Shown here: positions 29,505-38,690 of the stretch, piece after piece
How positions within the stretch are numbered: the first letter of the stretch is position 1
Layout: the number at the start of each line of letters is the position of its first letter
Assembly: GCF_026262505.1 (NCBI RefSeq)
Contig: NC_067207.1
Coordinates: 28,860,082 to 28,924,081 of the forward strand
Direction of reading: 5' to 3'
Origin: Trichomonas vaginalis G3
Lineage: Eukaryota; Parabasalia; Trichomonadida; Trichomonadidae
Length of the DNA: 64,000 nucleotides
The notes under the pieces: generated by a model
Seen by the model: the letters and a program-made list of their open reading frames with translations, nothing else
Databases searched by the model: none
Told to the model about the DNA's origin: nothing
Program-made: the position numbers and the translations under genes

Positions 29505-29584
29505 TGTTGTCAAAATGTCATGTTGTCACCGTTTTCAAAAAGATGTTAGTTGACCGAGGGACCGAGGGACCGAGGGACCTGGTT
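29505..29584. repeat. Right arm of the internal inverted-repeat cassette
   Basis: Reverse complement of 28,161-28,240 with one difference. Beyond the arm, AT-rich sequence leads into the hairpin array. Confidence 0.92.
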
Positions 29585-29592
29585 AGATCTAA

Positions 29593-30060
29593 AACTCATT
29601 TTTGCTGAGTAAAATGACCAAATTTCATGATATAACTGTATTTTTTTGACGAAGAGAACTTTTACACTTCGTAAAAAAAATCCCTGAAATCGTAAAAAAA
29701 TGACCAAATTTCATGAATTTCCTCATATGTTTGCTACCCAAGGAAAACCGAGGATAGAGATTCCGTACGAAAATCGTAAAAAAACTCTATGAAAACAGTG
29801 AAAAAATGCGAGTAGTAAAAAAAAACCACTCGCCTAAAACTCATGAAAATCGTAAAAAAATGCGACCCCGACTTTTACAGGGGTCGCCAAAACTCTATGA
29901 AAATCGTAAAAAAATGCGAGTACGTTAAAAATCTTACTCGCCTAAAACTCATGAAAATCGTGAAAAAACTCTATGAAAACAGTGAAAAAATGCTACCCCG
30001 ACTTTTACAGGGGTTGCCTAAAACTCATGAAAATCGTAAAAAAACTCTATGAAATCATAT
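29593..30060. repeat. Non-coding array of hairpins joined by an ATGAAAATCGTAAAAAAA spacer
   Basis: The motif CTCATGAAAATCGTAAAAAA or CTCTATGAAAATCGTAAAA recurs about eight times. Between copies are stem-loops of different sequence but one style: GCGACCCC/GGGGTCGC, GCGAGTA/TACTCGC, GCGAGT/ACTCGC and ACGAAG/CTTCGT. Loops often contain ACTTTTACA. Frames across it are repeat artefacts. It may be a replication or regulatory region of the element. Confidence 0.75.
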
Positions 30061-30142
30061 CTTTTATACAAGATAGAAAAAATAAAATTAACGCTAGTTT
30101 TTTTAAAATATTTTTTTTTTATTTTGTATGTAAAGACAGGAA
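30061..30142 (+). promoter_or_regulatory. Duplicated leader upstream of KilA-N gene 1
   Basis: CTTTTATACAAGATAGAAAA, ACGCTAGTTTTTT, AAAATATTTTTTTTTTATTT and TATGTAAAGACAGGAA lead to the ATG. The same block, slightly shortened, stands at 30,771-30,841 before KilA-N gene 2. The two genes were probably duplicated with their promoter. Confidence 0.75.
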
Positions 30143-30753
30143 ATGTTAAACACTGAGTTTGAAACAGTTAAAAAGATAGACAATGACACCAAAGTGGTTA
30201 GAATAGGTGATTTAAACGTAAGATACTCAAAGAAATACAACAAATATTCTTTGTCAGACATTATATCTCCATCTGGAAAGAAAACAAAGGACTGGGTTAG
30301 AATTGCTTCTACTCAGAAAATTTTGACAAGAAATCCTGAGCTTATGATATCGGTAAGATTCTATGGAACTACAGCATATCTCATCGACAAAAGTCTTATA
30401 CCGATAGTTTTGTTATGGATTGACCCAGTTGTTGGATATAATTTCATAACATATGGTTCATTCGATACTGAACGTTGCAGTGAAGGCTTACTTTACATCG
30501 TTCAGAAACCGAAGGACTTCAATACAAAGAGATATAGATAGGAAGAACATTTAATATAACTCAAAGATATGACTCTACAGTCAATAGAGTTAAGGTTGTG
30601 TTTGTAAATGATATGAGAGCTGCTGAAACAGAACTACTTGAAAAGTTTGAGAAAATGTATGGTGCTCCCACGAAAGGTAAAGAAACGTTTGAAGTAGATG
30701 AGATAGATAAAGCTATAAAATTATTTGACGAAGTTGCTGAAAAATACATGTAA
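30143..30753 (+). pseudogene. KilA-N-like DNA-binding gene 1 of the Polinton (broken)
   Basis: The opening part has the KilA-N pattern: YSLSDIISPSGKKTKDWVRI, then STQKIL, then GTTAYLIDKSLIPIVLLWID. KilA-N domains bind DNA and are common in phages, NCLDVs and Polintons. The gene looks broken. It is followed by a second KilA-N gene with the same leader. Confidence 0.6.
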
Positions 30754-30770
30754 AGCGTTTATTTTTGGTC

Positions 30771-30841
30771 TTTTATACAAGATAGAAAATAACGCTAGTT
30801 TTTTATAAAATATTTTTTTTATTTTGTATGTAAAGACAGAA
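30771..30841 (+). promoter_or_regulatory. Duplicated leader upstream of KilA-N gene 2
   Basis: This block repeats TTTTATACAAGATAGAAAAT, AACGCTAGTTTTTTATAAAA, TATTTTTTTTATTTTG and TATGTAAAGACAGAA from 30,061-30,142. It ends at the ATG of the gene. Confidence 0.75.
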
Positions 30842-31621
30842 ATGACAACAACAGAGAACACAACAACTGCTATCGTTCATGAAGCCATAAGTGAAGAATA
30901 CGAGTGGGTTCAGTTTAACAAACAACTCCGTCTCATTCGTTCGGTCAAAGATGACATGTACCAAATGCAAAGTATTTTGACAGCATGTTATGCTCCAGAT
31001 ACTAAGAAACCACAAGACTGGTTTGAATTAAATAGCACTCATGAACTCCTCAGTGAGTTTGAACATGTAGAACTTAAAAAGATGTACCAAGACAGACAAA
31101 ACTTACCATCACATCTAAAAGGTATATATGTTCATAAGTTCCTAGCTAGTTCAATAGCAATGTGGGCTTCACCTCGTTATGCAATCTACATACTTATGCT
31201 ACTTGACGAACTTTGTACAAAGCAGAGAGAAGATATGATGAAAGAAGACAAAAACATACAGAAAAGAATACCACGTTCGGTACCAAAAGGAAAGGAAAAG
31301 AACTATAAGTATATGATTTACACTGAAGAGATGGAAAATGAAGAAGACAGAGATATGGTTATGTTGCATTTAGTCAGAAGAAACAACAAAAGCTTTTACG
31401 ACTTAGCTAAGATTTACAAATCTGACAGAAATTGGTTCTATCGCGAAAACTTACCGATTTCAATGACACCAAATGAAGATGTTAAACAGATAGTTCAAGA
31501 TACGTTACCTCAAACACACTATGATATGAAAGGTTGTACAATACTTACATTCAAAGAAGATTTACCGCTACTGAAAGAAAAAATAACAGAGTATTTTGAC
31601 AACTTCAAAGAGGAAGAGTAA
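30842..31621 (+). CDS. KilA-N domain protein 2 of the Polinton
   Basis: The ATG (MTTTENTTTAIVHE) after the duplicated leader gives 259 residues. Residues 40-125 are KilA-N: QSILTACYAPDTKKPQDWFE, then LPSHLKGIYVHKFLASSIAM, then WASPRYAIYILMLLDEL. The rest contains a DUF3627-like MIYTEEMENEEDRDMVMLH and YDLAKIYKSDRNWFYREN. It probably binds DNA; the adjacent 22-bp iteron arrays are an obvious candidate target (inference). Confidence 0.85.
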   Translation: MTTTENTTTAIVHEAISEEYEWVQFNKQLRLIRSVKDDMYQMQSILTACYAPDTKKPQDWFELNSTHELLSEFEHVELKKMYQDRQNLPSHLKGIYVHKFLASSIAMWASPRYAIYILMLLDELCTKQREDMMKEDKNIQKRIPRSVPKGKEKNYKYMIYTEEMENEEDRDMVMLHLVRRNNKSFYDLAKIYKSDRNWFYRENLPISMTPNEDVKQIVQDTLPQTHYDMKGCTILTFKEDLPLLKEKITEYFDNFKEEE

Positions 31622-31734
31622 ATGAACCATATATTTTTCAAGCTTGACACCAAAGATGGCTCAGGTAGTTCCTAACTAGCTCATTTATCTCTATAAGGTA
31701 GATTGCCTCATCTGCTGGGTCTATGTCGGTCATT

Positions 31735-31861
31735 GTTTCAAGACAAGTCTTTTACTTTTTCAAGACAAGTCTTTTATTGTTTCAAGACAAGTCTTTTACT
31801 TTTTCAAGACAAGTCTTTTACTTTTTCAAGACAAGTCTTTTACTTTTTCAAGACAAGACCC
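31735..31861. repeat. 22-bp iteron array 1
   Basis: Five full copies and a partial of TTTTTCAAGACAAGTCTTTT-type units with a 22-bp period. Each has the dyad AAGAC-AA-GTCTT. Variants carry TGTTTC in place of TTTTTC. Two units of array 2 begin after a unique spacer of about 75 bases. There are no unique spacers within the array. Confidence 0.9.
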
Positions 31862-31935
31862 GTTATTTTTCAAGAAATTTTTTGGTGTAAAGTTCTCAAA
31901 TTTGAGAACAGTGGTCTTGATTGAAGACGATACCC

Positions 31936-32127
31936 GTACTTTTTCAAGACAAGTCTTTTACTTTTTCAAGACAAGTCTTTTACTTTTTCAAGACAAGTCT
32001 TTTACTTTTTCAAGACAAGTCTTTTACTTTTTCAAGACAAGTCTTTTATTGTTTCAAGACAAGTCTTTTACTTTTTCAAGACAAGTCTTTTATTGTTTCA
32101 AGACAAGTCTTTTACTTTTTCAAGACA
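31936..32127. repeat. 22-bp iteron array 2
   Basis: Eight full copies and a partial of the same 22-bp unit as array 1. It ends at the start of a short plus-strand frame (MSDVPLPECLPKPEEP) that overlaps the 3' end of the ATPase gene. Regular dyads spaced two helical turns apart suggest a protein-binding array, such as an origin or operator. Confidence 0.9.
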
Positions 32128-32221
32128 ATGTCCGACGTTCCTCTTCCTGAATGCCTTCCAAAGCCAGAAGAACCGAAAGCTGCAGAACCACAACAGACTA
32201 AGACTCAAACACTTACATTTT

Positions 32222-33097
32222 TCAAGCTTGACTTTTTACAATTTGAACTTTGTTTGCGTAGATGTGAATTCTGAAAGAAGTATGAGGGTCTTGTATGACT
32301 TTGTACTTCTCCCATAGTTCATGTCTGTCAAACTTACCTGCCATGGACTCTTTCATAAGTTCCATGAAATCGTCTTCGGACAATCCGGGGAAAAGTATAA
32401 TATCAGTAAGTATTCTCTTTACATCCTTACTTAAACTCTTGGCTGTCTGTACACAAATGACAACTGAAATGTTAAAGTGTCTGAGCTTCTTAAGAATTCG
32501 ACACATGTCTTGTTCTCTATTCTTTAACAAAGGATGAGAAGCAAAGTCATCTAAGATAAGAAGACATCTATGAGGGTAAGTCTTCCAATCGTAAGATTGC
32601 AATTTCTTCGAAATGTATTCTATCTCTTTCTGTTTGTTTCGGAAGTGTTTCTTCTCTAATATTCTCTGCATTTCCTCATTTAGGTCTTTAAACTTAGAAT
32701 TGACATACTCATTTATAGCATTGTACTTCAAAACTCTTCTTTGGTACTTCTTTATCCAATCTAACAACTCAGAGTCTTTTATACATACTAACTTAGACTT
32801 TTTTATAATATCTTTGAACGAATTGACGGTTTGGTCAAATTGACCCGAAGTACTACAAATGACTACTAACTCATAGAATGGGTTCTTCTCATCTAGTTCT
32901 TGTTGTTGTGCAGCCATTTTAAGATAAGTGAAAGTCTTACCCGACCCAGGTGGTGCAATTAGACCTGTTATACCATTCTGAGCAAATAAGAACTTGTCAT
33001 GTATGGGTTTTATCTGAGCATTTTCCAACTTCCTCTTGTTCTTATTTAAAACATTCTCAAATTTCTTGTCAATGTCAGCAAACTTTTTTTCTAACAT
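32222..33097 (-). CDS. Polinton packaging ATPase (A32/FtsK-HerA type)
   Basis: From the ATG at 33,095-33,097 this is 291 residues. Walker A is LIAPPGSGKTF (about residues 46-56) and Walker B is CLLILDDF (about 178-185). The sensor-like VVICVQTAKSL follows. This is the genome-packaging ATPase of Polintons and NCLDV-like viruses. A longer frame to 33,199 would overlap the divergent gene at 33,134. The AT-rich 36-bp gap between the two starts is a shared divergent promoter, so I chose the inner ATG. Confidence 0.9.
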   Translation of the reverse strand: MLEKKFADIDKKFENVLNKNKRKLENAQIKPIHDKFLFAQNGITGLIAPPGSGKTFTYLKMAAQQQELDEKNPFYELVVICSTSGQFDQTVNSFKDIIKKSKLVCIKDSELLDWIKKYQRRVLKYNAINEYVNSKFKDLNEEMQRILEKKHFRNKQKEIEYISKKLQSYDWKTYPHRCLLILDDFASHPLLKNREQDMCRILKKLRHFNISVVICVQTAKSLSKDVKRILTDIILFPGLSEDDFMELMKESMAGKFDRHELWEKYKVIQDPHTSFRIHIYANKVQIVKSQA

Positions 33098-33133
33098 ATT
33101 TTTAGAAAAATTAAAATTTTTATCTTTTAGAAA

Positions 33134-33580
33134 ATGTCTAGCGATTTCGCTATCTATATTCGAGACAAGCTTTTCGACAGCAAAACATCTGTAGACCATA
33201 AAATCTTACATAGTGTAAACAAGAAAGGTGAATTTGTTCTAAAGTTCTGTTTCTGGGAATATGACAAGAACCATAAAACATTAAGCAGAGCAGTCTTAAA
33301 ATTTGTCAATGACAGACTTGTTGACAGAGATGACGCCTCTTGGAGAGATGAAGTCCAACAAAACTTCTTAGAATGCAAAGAAGACACATGCGCTGTTCTT
33401 GAAAATGAAATAGAAAACAGAATAGAAGAGCTATTAAATGACAAAGCACTTTTACAAAAATATGGTTCTGAGAAGTTTGACATAACTCCACCAGAAAGGA
33501 AGAAGAGAGAAAAGAAAGAAAAGAAAGTAGAAGAAGAGAAGAAAGAACCAGAGCCAGAGAAGGGGAGATATGACATGTAA
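33134..33580 (+). CDS. Charged Polinton protein, 148 residues
   Basis: The family is not recognised. A folded N-terminal part (YIRDKLFDSKTSVDHKILHS, FVLKFCFWEYDKNHKT) is followed by an acidic helical segment and a K/E-rich tail (PPERKKREKKEKKVEE). It is divergent from the packaging ATPase and converges on the gene at 33,597. Confidence 0.65.
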   Translation: MSSDFAIYIRDKLFDSKTSVDHKILHSVNKKGEFVLKFCFWEYDKNHKTLSRAVLKFVNDRLVDRDDASWRDEVQQNFLECKEDTCAVLENEIENRIEELLNDKALLQKYGSEKFDITPPERKKREKKEKKVEEEKKEPEPEKGRYDM

Positions 33581-33596
33581 AAATAAAATTTTATTT

Positions 33597-34016
33597 TTAG
33601 AACATTTCTGGGTCAATGTCAATGTTCTCTTCCTCTTTAGGAGCAAACACTGGCTTAGACTCTAAAATCTTTTTACCCAATTTACCTTGAACTTCAACTA
33701 TCTTAGACTCATAATATTCATAGTCGTCTGCTTTCTTTGGTTCATAAGGTATAACAAGTTTGTATGCTTTGCCTTCTTTAAGGTTTGAAAACCTTCTGTC
33801 AAAACTTTCTTTGACTGTTAACAAACCTTCTATGTCTAAGTCTTCAAATTTCGCACCATTTTTAGTCACAATAGCAAACTTAACTGGTTCGATGTTCCAA
33901 ACTTTGTCAAATGAAGACTTTTCAAAATGGTAGAAGTAAACATTCAAATATGTGAATGGGTCTAGTTCTTCTTTAAGTCCTGACATGTACTTGTTGACTG
34001 AGATGAATTTTGTCAT
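33597..34016 (-). CDS. Hypothetical Polinton protein, 139 residues
   Basis: A beta-rich central part (YLNVYFYHFEKSSFDKVWNI, VKFAIVTKNGAKFEDLDIEG, KAYKLVIPYEPKK) could be an OB-like fold. That would fit a single-strand-binding protein next to the helicase, but this is a guess. The leader on the minus strand is AAAAATATTTTTTTTATCC, the shared promoter type. Confidence 0.6.
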   Translation of the reverse strand: MTKFISVNKYMSGLKEELDPFTYLNVYFYHFEKSSFDKVWNIEPVKFAIVTKNGAKFEDLDIEGLLTVKESFDRRFSNLKEGKAYKLVIPYEPKKADDYEYYESKIVEVQGKLGKKILESKPVFAPKEEENIDIDPEMF

Positions 34017-34054
34017 CTTTTCTATCGGATAAAAAAAATATTTTTTTTTAAAAT

Positions 34055-35290
34055 TTACTCAGAAAAATTTTTCTTTGTATATACACCATTCTGTACGTCT
34101 AAAAGACTTTTGACATTTGCCAAGAATGTTCGTTTAGACGCTGTCATATAACCATACTCTTGACAATACTGTTTATACGAATCGTACAATGACCTTTCAT
34201 CTAAACACTCAAAGTCAGTTTCATCTATGAACAGTTCATATACACTCTTGTTTGCTTCTAACAATGTTTGTCTCTCTTCGGTATGTGGAATTTGTCTTGG
34301 ATTGAACTTAGAAATATCTAATGTCATGAAATATGAGAACAAGTGGTTGTAAAAGTCAGATGTCAAAGTTTCTGCTAAGTCGTCAAAATATTCTGTATCT
34401 TGCATATGAGAATCTGACGTTCTGACAACTACATATCTTCTGTCAGAACTTTCTAACTTCATCGGAACGGCGTTGTTTGAAACCATGATGAAATTTGCAA
34501 CATTTTCACAAACTCTTTGGTCTCTATACTTTCTTTCAACAACTCCAACTTTGTCTGTTATAAGACTCTTCAAAGCATCTGAGTTTAAAACCTTTGTTGT
34601 ATCTATACTTTGAAGTTCGTTACATACTATAAGTTTCATATTCTCTATTGAAGAGTTAAATTTACCGCAGATGTTTTCTAAGTTTGTCATATTCGGATTC
34701 GAATAGCCCTCTAACAGTTTGCATAAGATATCTGTAAAGAAAGTGTTCTTACCTGTTCCTTGTTTTCCAATTATGATGAGAGCAGTTTCATTTTTAGCAC
34801 TTGGATGTTGTAAGATGTTTGCAAACCAACATAAGATATACTCATAGACTCTTTCGTTTCCATTGCATATAATTTCTTTGACATGGTCTAACCAAGCTTC
34901 TATAACATTTTCTTTCCATTCTACTTGTTCGTATTTATATCCAGTGAAGATAGAATAGAAGTTTGGAGATGGTGTATAGAACTTTATACCACGAACTGAA
35001 AAATCTTCTAACTTTGACAATAAGATATCCCAAGCATCTAACATCTTCATACCAACTTGTACGACTTTTATTTTCTTAAGTTTCTGTTTACATTCTTGTT
35101 CTGAAACTATTGTCGCTTTAGGTTTGTTAAAGACAACATCCCATTCTTTCATGACATAACATTCTGGGGCAGAGTCGACATAAATGACTAAACGTTTCAA
35201 ATTCTCGACTGCTTTGTTATAGTCTCGAAATGGACACATATTTCTGAACGCTTGGAAGTCATAAAAATCTGAAACGTCTATTCTGTACAT
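34055..35290 (-). CDS. Superfamily 3 (D5-like) helicase of the Polinton
   Basis: The protein has 411 residues. Walker A is IIIGKQGTGKNTFF (about residues 172-185), Walker B is MKLIVCNEL (218-226), motif C is ANFIMVSNN (265-273) and the arginine finger region is SSDRRYVVV (281-289). This matches the D5/phage helicases that load at origins. A C-terminal DESSLYDSYKQYC-like segment (ERSLYDSYKQYCQEYGY) resembles the poxvirus D5 C-terminal winged region. The minus-strand leader is the AAATATTTTTTTT type. It would work with the protein-primed polymerase. Confidence 0.88.
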   Translation of the reverse strand: MYRIDVSDFYDFQAFRNMCPFRDYNKAVENLKRLVIYVDSAPECYVMKEWDVVFNKPKATIVSEQECKQKLKKIKVVQVGMKMLDAWDILLSKLEDFSVRGIKFYTPSPNFYSIFTGYKYEQVEWKENVIEAWLDHVKEIICNGNERVYEYILCWFANILQHPSAKNETALIIIGKQGTGKNTFFTDILCKLLEGYSNPNMTNLENICGKFNSSIENMKLIVCNELQSIDTTKVLNSDALKSLITDKVGVVERKYRDQRVCENVANFIMVSNNAVPMKLESSDRRYVVVRTSDSHMQDTEYFDDLAETLTSDFYNHLFSYFMTLDISKFNPRQIPHTEERQTLLEANKSVYELFIDETDFECLDERSLYDSYKQYCQEYGYMTASKRTFLANVKSLLDVQNGVYTKKNFSE

Positions 35291-35321
35291 TTTTTTATAA
35301 AAATAAAAAAAAATATTTTTT

Positions 35322-36146
35322 TTATTCTTGAGCTATTTGTTGTTCTTGACTTTGTTGTTGCATTTGTTCCATTTGTTGCATTTGTTGTTCTTGAGCTATT
35401 TGTTGTTGAAGTTGTTCTTGTAGTACAATACTTTCACCAGTTGCATCTTCCAATTCGAAACTTTCTGCCGTCATTGACAAATACATAGGACATAAAAGTT
35501 TTACAGGAACAAAGTTTGCGTCAACTAAGGTTAAGTTTATGTTTGCTAAAGTGTTTGAGTTTACTAAAGCTGAAAACTCTGCATTCGAATGAACAATAGG
35601 CAAACCAGCAGAGAAAGTGTTGTTTATACGCATGAGTATCTTTTGGTCATAGTAGTTTCTGTCGACATTCGAATAGCACTTTGAACCTAAGTTTGAAACA
35701 ATATATAAAATAGGTGTACTTAAAGTCAATGGAACAGACAAACCTTGTATGACACCTTTTCCTGTTATAGGAAACTGTTGGTAGTAAAAACCAGATATAA
35801 GTTTTGTATTATAGCTCATATCGTTTATACTAAACTCAGTCGGACATCCAAACATAATGAAACCTGCTCTAGTTGCAGCACATGTTACATCCGTCCTTAA
35901 AGTATTAAATAAGTCAACAAAACCTGTTGGTGGTATATCTGAGTAAGTATCTTCAAAGGAGTATTTTTTACCATTCACAACAACAAAGTCTTCTGGTGTC
36001 AAAAGAGCAAAACAGGCTTTAGTCGTCATCGTGTTTAAGGTCAGTTTACAATATCGTCCTTGAGGACTTTGTAAGTTTGTTGTTATAGAATTATATGACT
36101 CAGGGTTTTTAGTCGTAATAGTATAAACCACTATGTCTTCTGCCAT
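35322..36146 (-). CDS. Penton/minor-capsid-like protein of the Polinton
   Basis: The protein has 274 residues. It is beta-rich throughout (YTITTKNPESYNSITTNLQS, LYIVSNLGSKCYSN, ANINLTLVDANFVPVKLLCP), with a glutamine-rich C-terminal tail (QQQIAQEQQMQQMEQM). The L.L.DA....V.L ending pattern is common in single jelly-roll penton proteins. Its position between the helicase and the capsid block supports a capsid role. Assignment is by pattern and place, not by a recognised motif. Confidence 0.5.
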   Translation of the reverse strand: MAEDIVVYTITTKNPESYNSITTNLQSPQGRYCKLTLNTMTTKACFALLTPEDFVVVNGKKYSFEDTYSDIPPTGFVDLFNTLRTDVTCAATRAGFIMFGCPTEFSINDMSYNTKLISGFYYQQFPITGKGVIQGLSVPLTLSTPILYIVSNLGSKCYSNVDRNYYDQKILMRINNTFSAGLPIVHSNAEFSALVNSNTLANINLTLVDANFVPVKLLCPMYLSMTAESFELEDATGESIVLQEQLQQQIAQEQQMQQMEQMQQQSQEQQIAQE

Positions 36147-36150
36147 TTAC

Positions 36151-36732
36151 TTAGCAAACAAACTTTAATGAAATGTTGTGGTCGTCAAATATTTTTATGA
36201 CGTCTGGGAAACTATATTTTAAGTTCAACGTTTCACCTCCTTTCATAACGTATATCTTGTCAATGACATTATATGAAACACCACAGCAAGCAATGTCGGG
36301 TTCTATTTCTTTGATGTTTATATCGTCTGCCTCTGTCAAAAGTTTCAATAGTTCTTTCAAAATTTCATGAGGTGCAATGACATATGAGTTCACTTTTACA
36401 GGGTTGTGTTCGACCAAGTTTAACATTATACCCAAAGCCTGACAAATCTTCTCCTGAGTTTTAAGTTTGTCTTTAAGTTGTTGGTAGTCGTTTCGAATAT
36501 CTGCAACAGAACTTAAGTCTCTGCTAACTTCAGGATATGTTGGTTGTTCTTTTACAGGAACTATTGTTATACCATCTTCGTCTTCGTATGGTTTCCCCAC
36601 TTCAACATCTCTGTCTTTGACATTGACAACAACACTTTGACTGTTTGTTTGAGTTGGTGAATTTAACTTCACGTCTGCCATCGCCATTAAACCTTTTGAA
36701 ACACTTACGCTTCTATTTTTCGGAAATGACAT
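36151..36732 (-). CDS. Hypothetical Polinton protein, about 193 residues
   Basis: From the ATG at 36,730-36,732 (MSFPKNRSVSVSKGLMAMAD). Acidic and helical, with a coil (DLSSVADIRNDYQQLKDKLK) and an Ile/Val-rich end. The family is not recognised. It faces away from the plus-strand gene at 36,753, about 20 bp off, so the pair is divergent. Confidence 0.6.
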   Translation of the reverse strand: MSFPKNRSVSVSKGLMAMADVKLNSPTQTNSQSVVVNVKDRDVEVGKPYEDEDGITIVPVKEQPTYPEVSRDLSSVADIRNDYQQLKDKLKTQEKICQALGIMLNLVEHNPVKVNSYVIAPHEILKELLKLLTEADDINIKEIEPDIACCGVSYNVIDKIYVMKGGETLNLKYSFPDVIKIFDDHNISLKFVC

Positions 36733-36752
36733 TTTACTTAGAATAAAAAGAT

Positions 36753-37171
36753 GGACGTATTTGAGTATCTCTTCGAATTGAAGCAGAACAAAGTTTACAA
36801 CACACAAACAATACAAGTTCATTGATAGAATAGTTCTTTATACAAACAATGGAAAATGTTATAGAATAGCAGTCTTTGCTGAACCAAAATATTTTCATAA
36901 AGCAAAGAAAGTTGGTATAACCGAGATGGTGAAAGTTCTTGAAGCAGACAAAAATATAACAACAAAACTGACCGATATTTCTAAAGGTAAGTTTTTAATA
37001 CAATACTATATCAAAACTGGCGTACTGTCAATATTTGACGGAGAGAAGTCAGTTCAAGAACAACTTACTGACCTGCTGCCAAAATCTGCTCGATGGAAGC
37101 TGTCGTTATACCAATCTGAGGAGCCCCAGCAGGTTTCATCGAACGAATCTTCAAAAGAGCATCTTCTGTGA
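36753..37171 (+). pseudogene. Unknown plus-strand Polinton gene (broken)
   Basis: Coding-like sequence beginning MDVFEYLFELKQNK and carrying a later segment TKLTDISKGKFLIQYYIK. No family is recognised, and it looks broken. It is the only plus-strand gene in the capsid block. Confidence 0.45.
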
Positions 37172-38690
37172 AAAGTGCTATTGGTTTTGTAAACTTCTTT
37201 GCTTTCAATTCATCTGGACCGTCTCTGTCACCAGTATATTGTATTTGAACTGTACCAACAGTTTGAAATACCACCCATAAAGTCTTCTGAGTCAGCAAAT
37301 GGAATGCCAAGCCAAAAGTTTGAACGGTCTCCATTTGTATATTGAGTTTTTTGACCTCCTGCATGAGTCCATACTTTCACATATGGCATAATAGAACTTT
37401 GCATTTCAGGGTTAATGGTTGTTGTGAAGTTGTTGTTAAAGTTCATAGCATCTAATGTCAAGTTGTATGACCTCATATCCTCAACTGTAGAATATTCTTC
37501 TCTTGGATAGTATTTGCCATCTATGTTTATATGGTATTTAATACCAGGGTTGTAGAAGCAAGAATAGTCATTTATATTCGTCTGAACAGTACAAACATAG
37601 TATCTGCATGTTTCATTGCAGTTGTTAAGGCAATATCTGTTCTTGCACCTGGGTCAGCACTTTGGTTTCCAACTTCACCTGCAAAGTCTTTGACAGATAT
37701 TTGGTGTATAGGGAACATAAGTGGAACTGCAATATATTTGCAGCTAAAGCATTTGAAATATCTGGGTCCAACATATAGACTGCAAGTCTGCTTTCTATTC
37801 TCTTGCATTCAAACTTTTCGCATGTGAACTTAACTGGGTCCCAAGCAGTTCCAGCAGCATTGAAATAATAGTTTACTTCAGTGTTGAGGTTTGAGAAACC
37901 AAAGTCTAAGTCAACTTTGTCTTTGCAAAAGTCACAGAACTTGGCTCCACCATTCCAGCTACAGTAAGAGTGAATGGGTCTTGCGTTGGTGCAATGACTA
38001 AGTTATTTTTGCTTGGAGTAAGTTCGATAGAAATTTTTCCTGCCCAGTTTGGCAAGTATCTTAAAAACCTGAAGATGAGGAAAGATGACAAAGGAACTCT
38101 AAGTTTCAATTTTTACTTTGGTTACTGCTGCTGCAGTTTTGTCCAGAAAGGTCAACATAAACTCCTGGAACGTTAGGGTCAAGTCTTCTTATTTTCTCAA
38201 TAGTTGCATACTGGTCTGTTTGTTCTCTAGCTTGTGGTTGTACTGAGTTTCTCAAAGCGAACCATTCATAGTTTGCCCATGTTACTGTTTGAACTAAGTC
38301 AGAGTTAGAATATATCTTATATCCCATGAAAACTTCTGGAGCATATTGGTATCCGACATAGAAAATTCCATTGCAACCTTTCTTGTCAGACAACTTGGCA
38401 GAAGGTTTTATTTCAATGTCTTGTTCCACGTATAAGAAAGAGTTGTCAATAGAAATTATATGAACCTGTCGCAAGCATATCTACTGTTGTTGAAGAACCT
38501 TCTCCAAACTCACCTACGTTTCCATATGAAACAGCAGTTGTATATTCGTAAGTTCCAGGAACTATTTCTGACCTCTAATGGCATTGTCGCATTCGTTATA
38601 CCATTCGGAAACATTTCCATTCATGGCATCCAAAACTGTTGGCGTTATTTCTGAGCGGCGTACATTTCATATGGGTAAAAATATAGAATA
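37065..38690 (-). pseudogene. Major-capsid-like block of the Polinton (broken)
   Basis: Minus-strand coding sequence rich in aromatic and beta-type segments (for example NNNFTTTINPEMQSSIMPYV, YDRGPDE-like stretches and SFLYVEQDIEIKPSAKLSD). Its length, composition and position beside the penton-like gene and ATPase fit a double-jelly-roll major capsid gene. It is broken in several places, so domain boundaries cannot be drawn. Confidence 0.45.

Noticed and set aside
29843-30052. 69-codon frame over the hairpin array
   Set aside because: It reads directly through repeated ATGAAAATCGTAAAAAA spacers and is a repeat by-product.
31735-32127. CRISPR array
   Set aside because: Units abut directly with a fixed 22-bp period and no unique spacers; no cas-like gene is nearby, and the setting is a eukaryotic mobile element.
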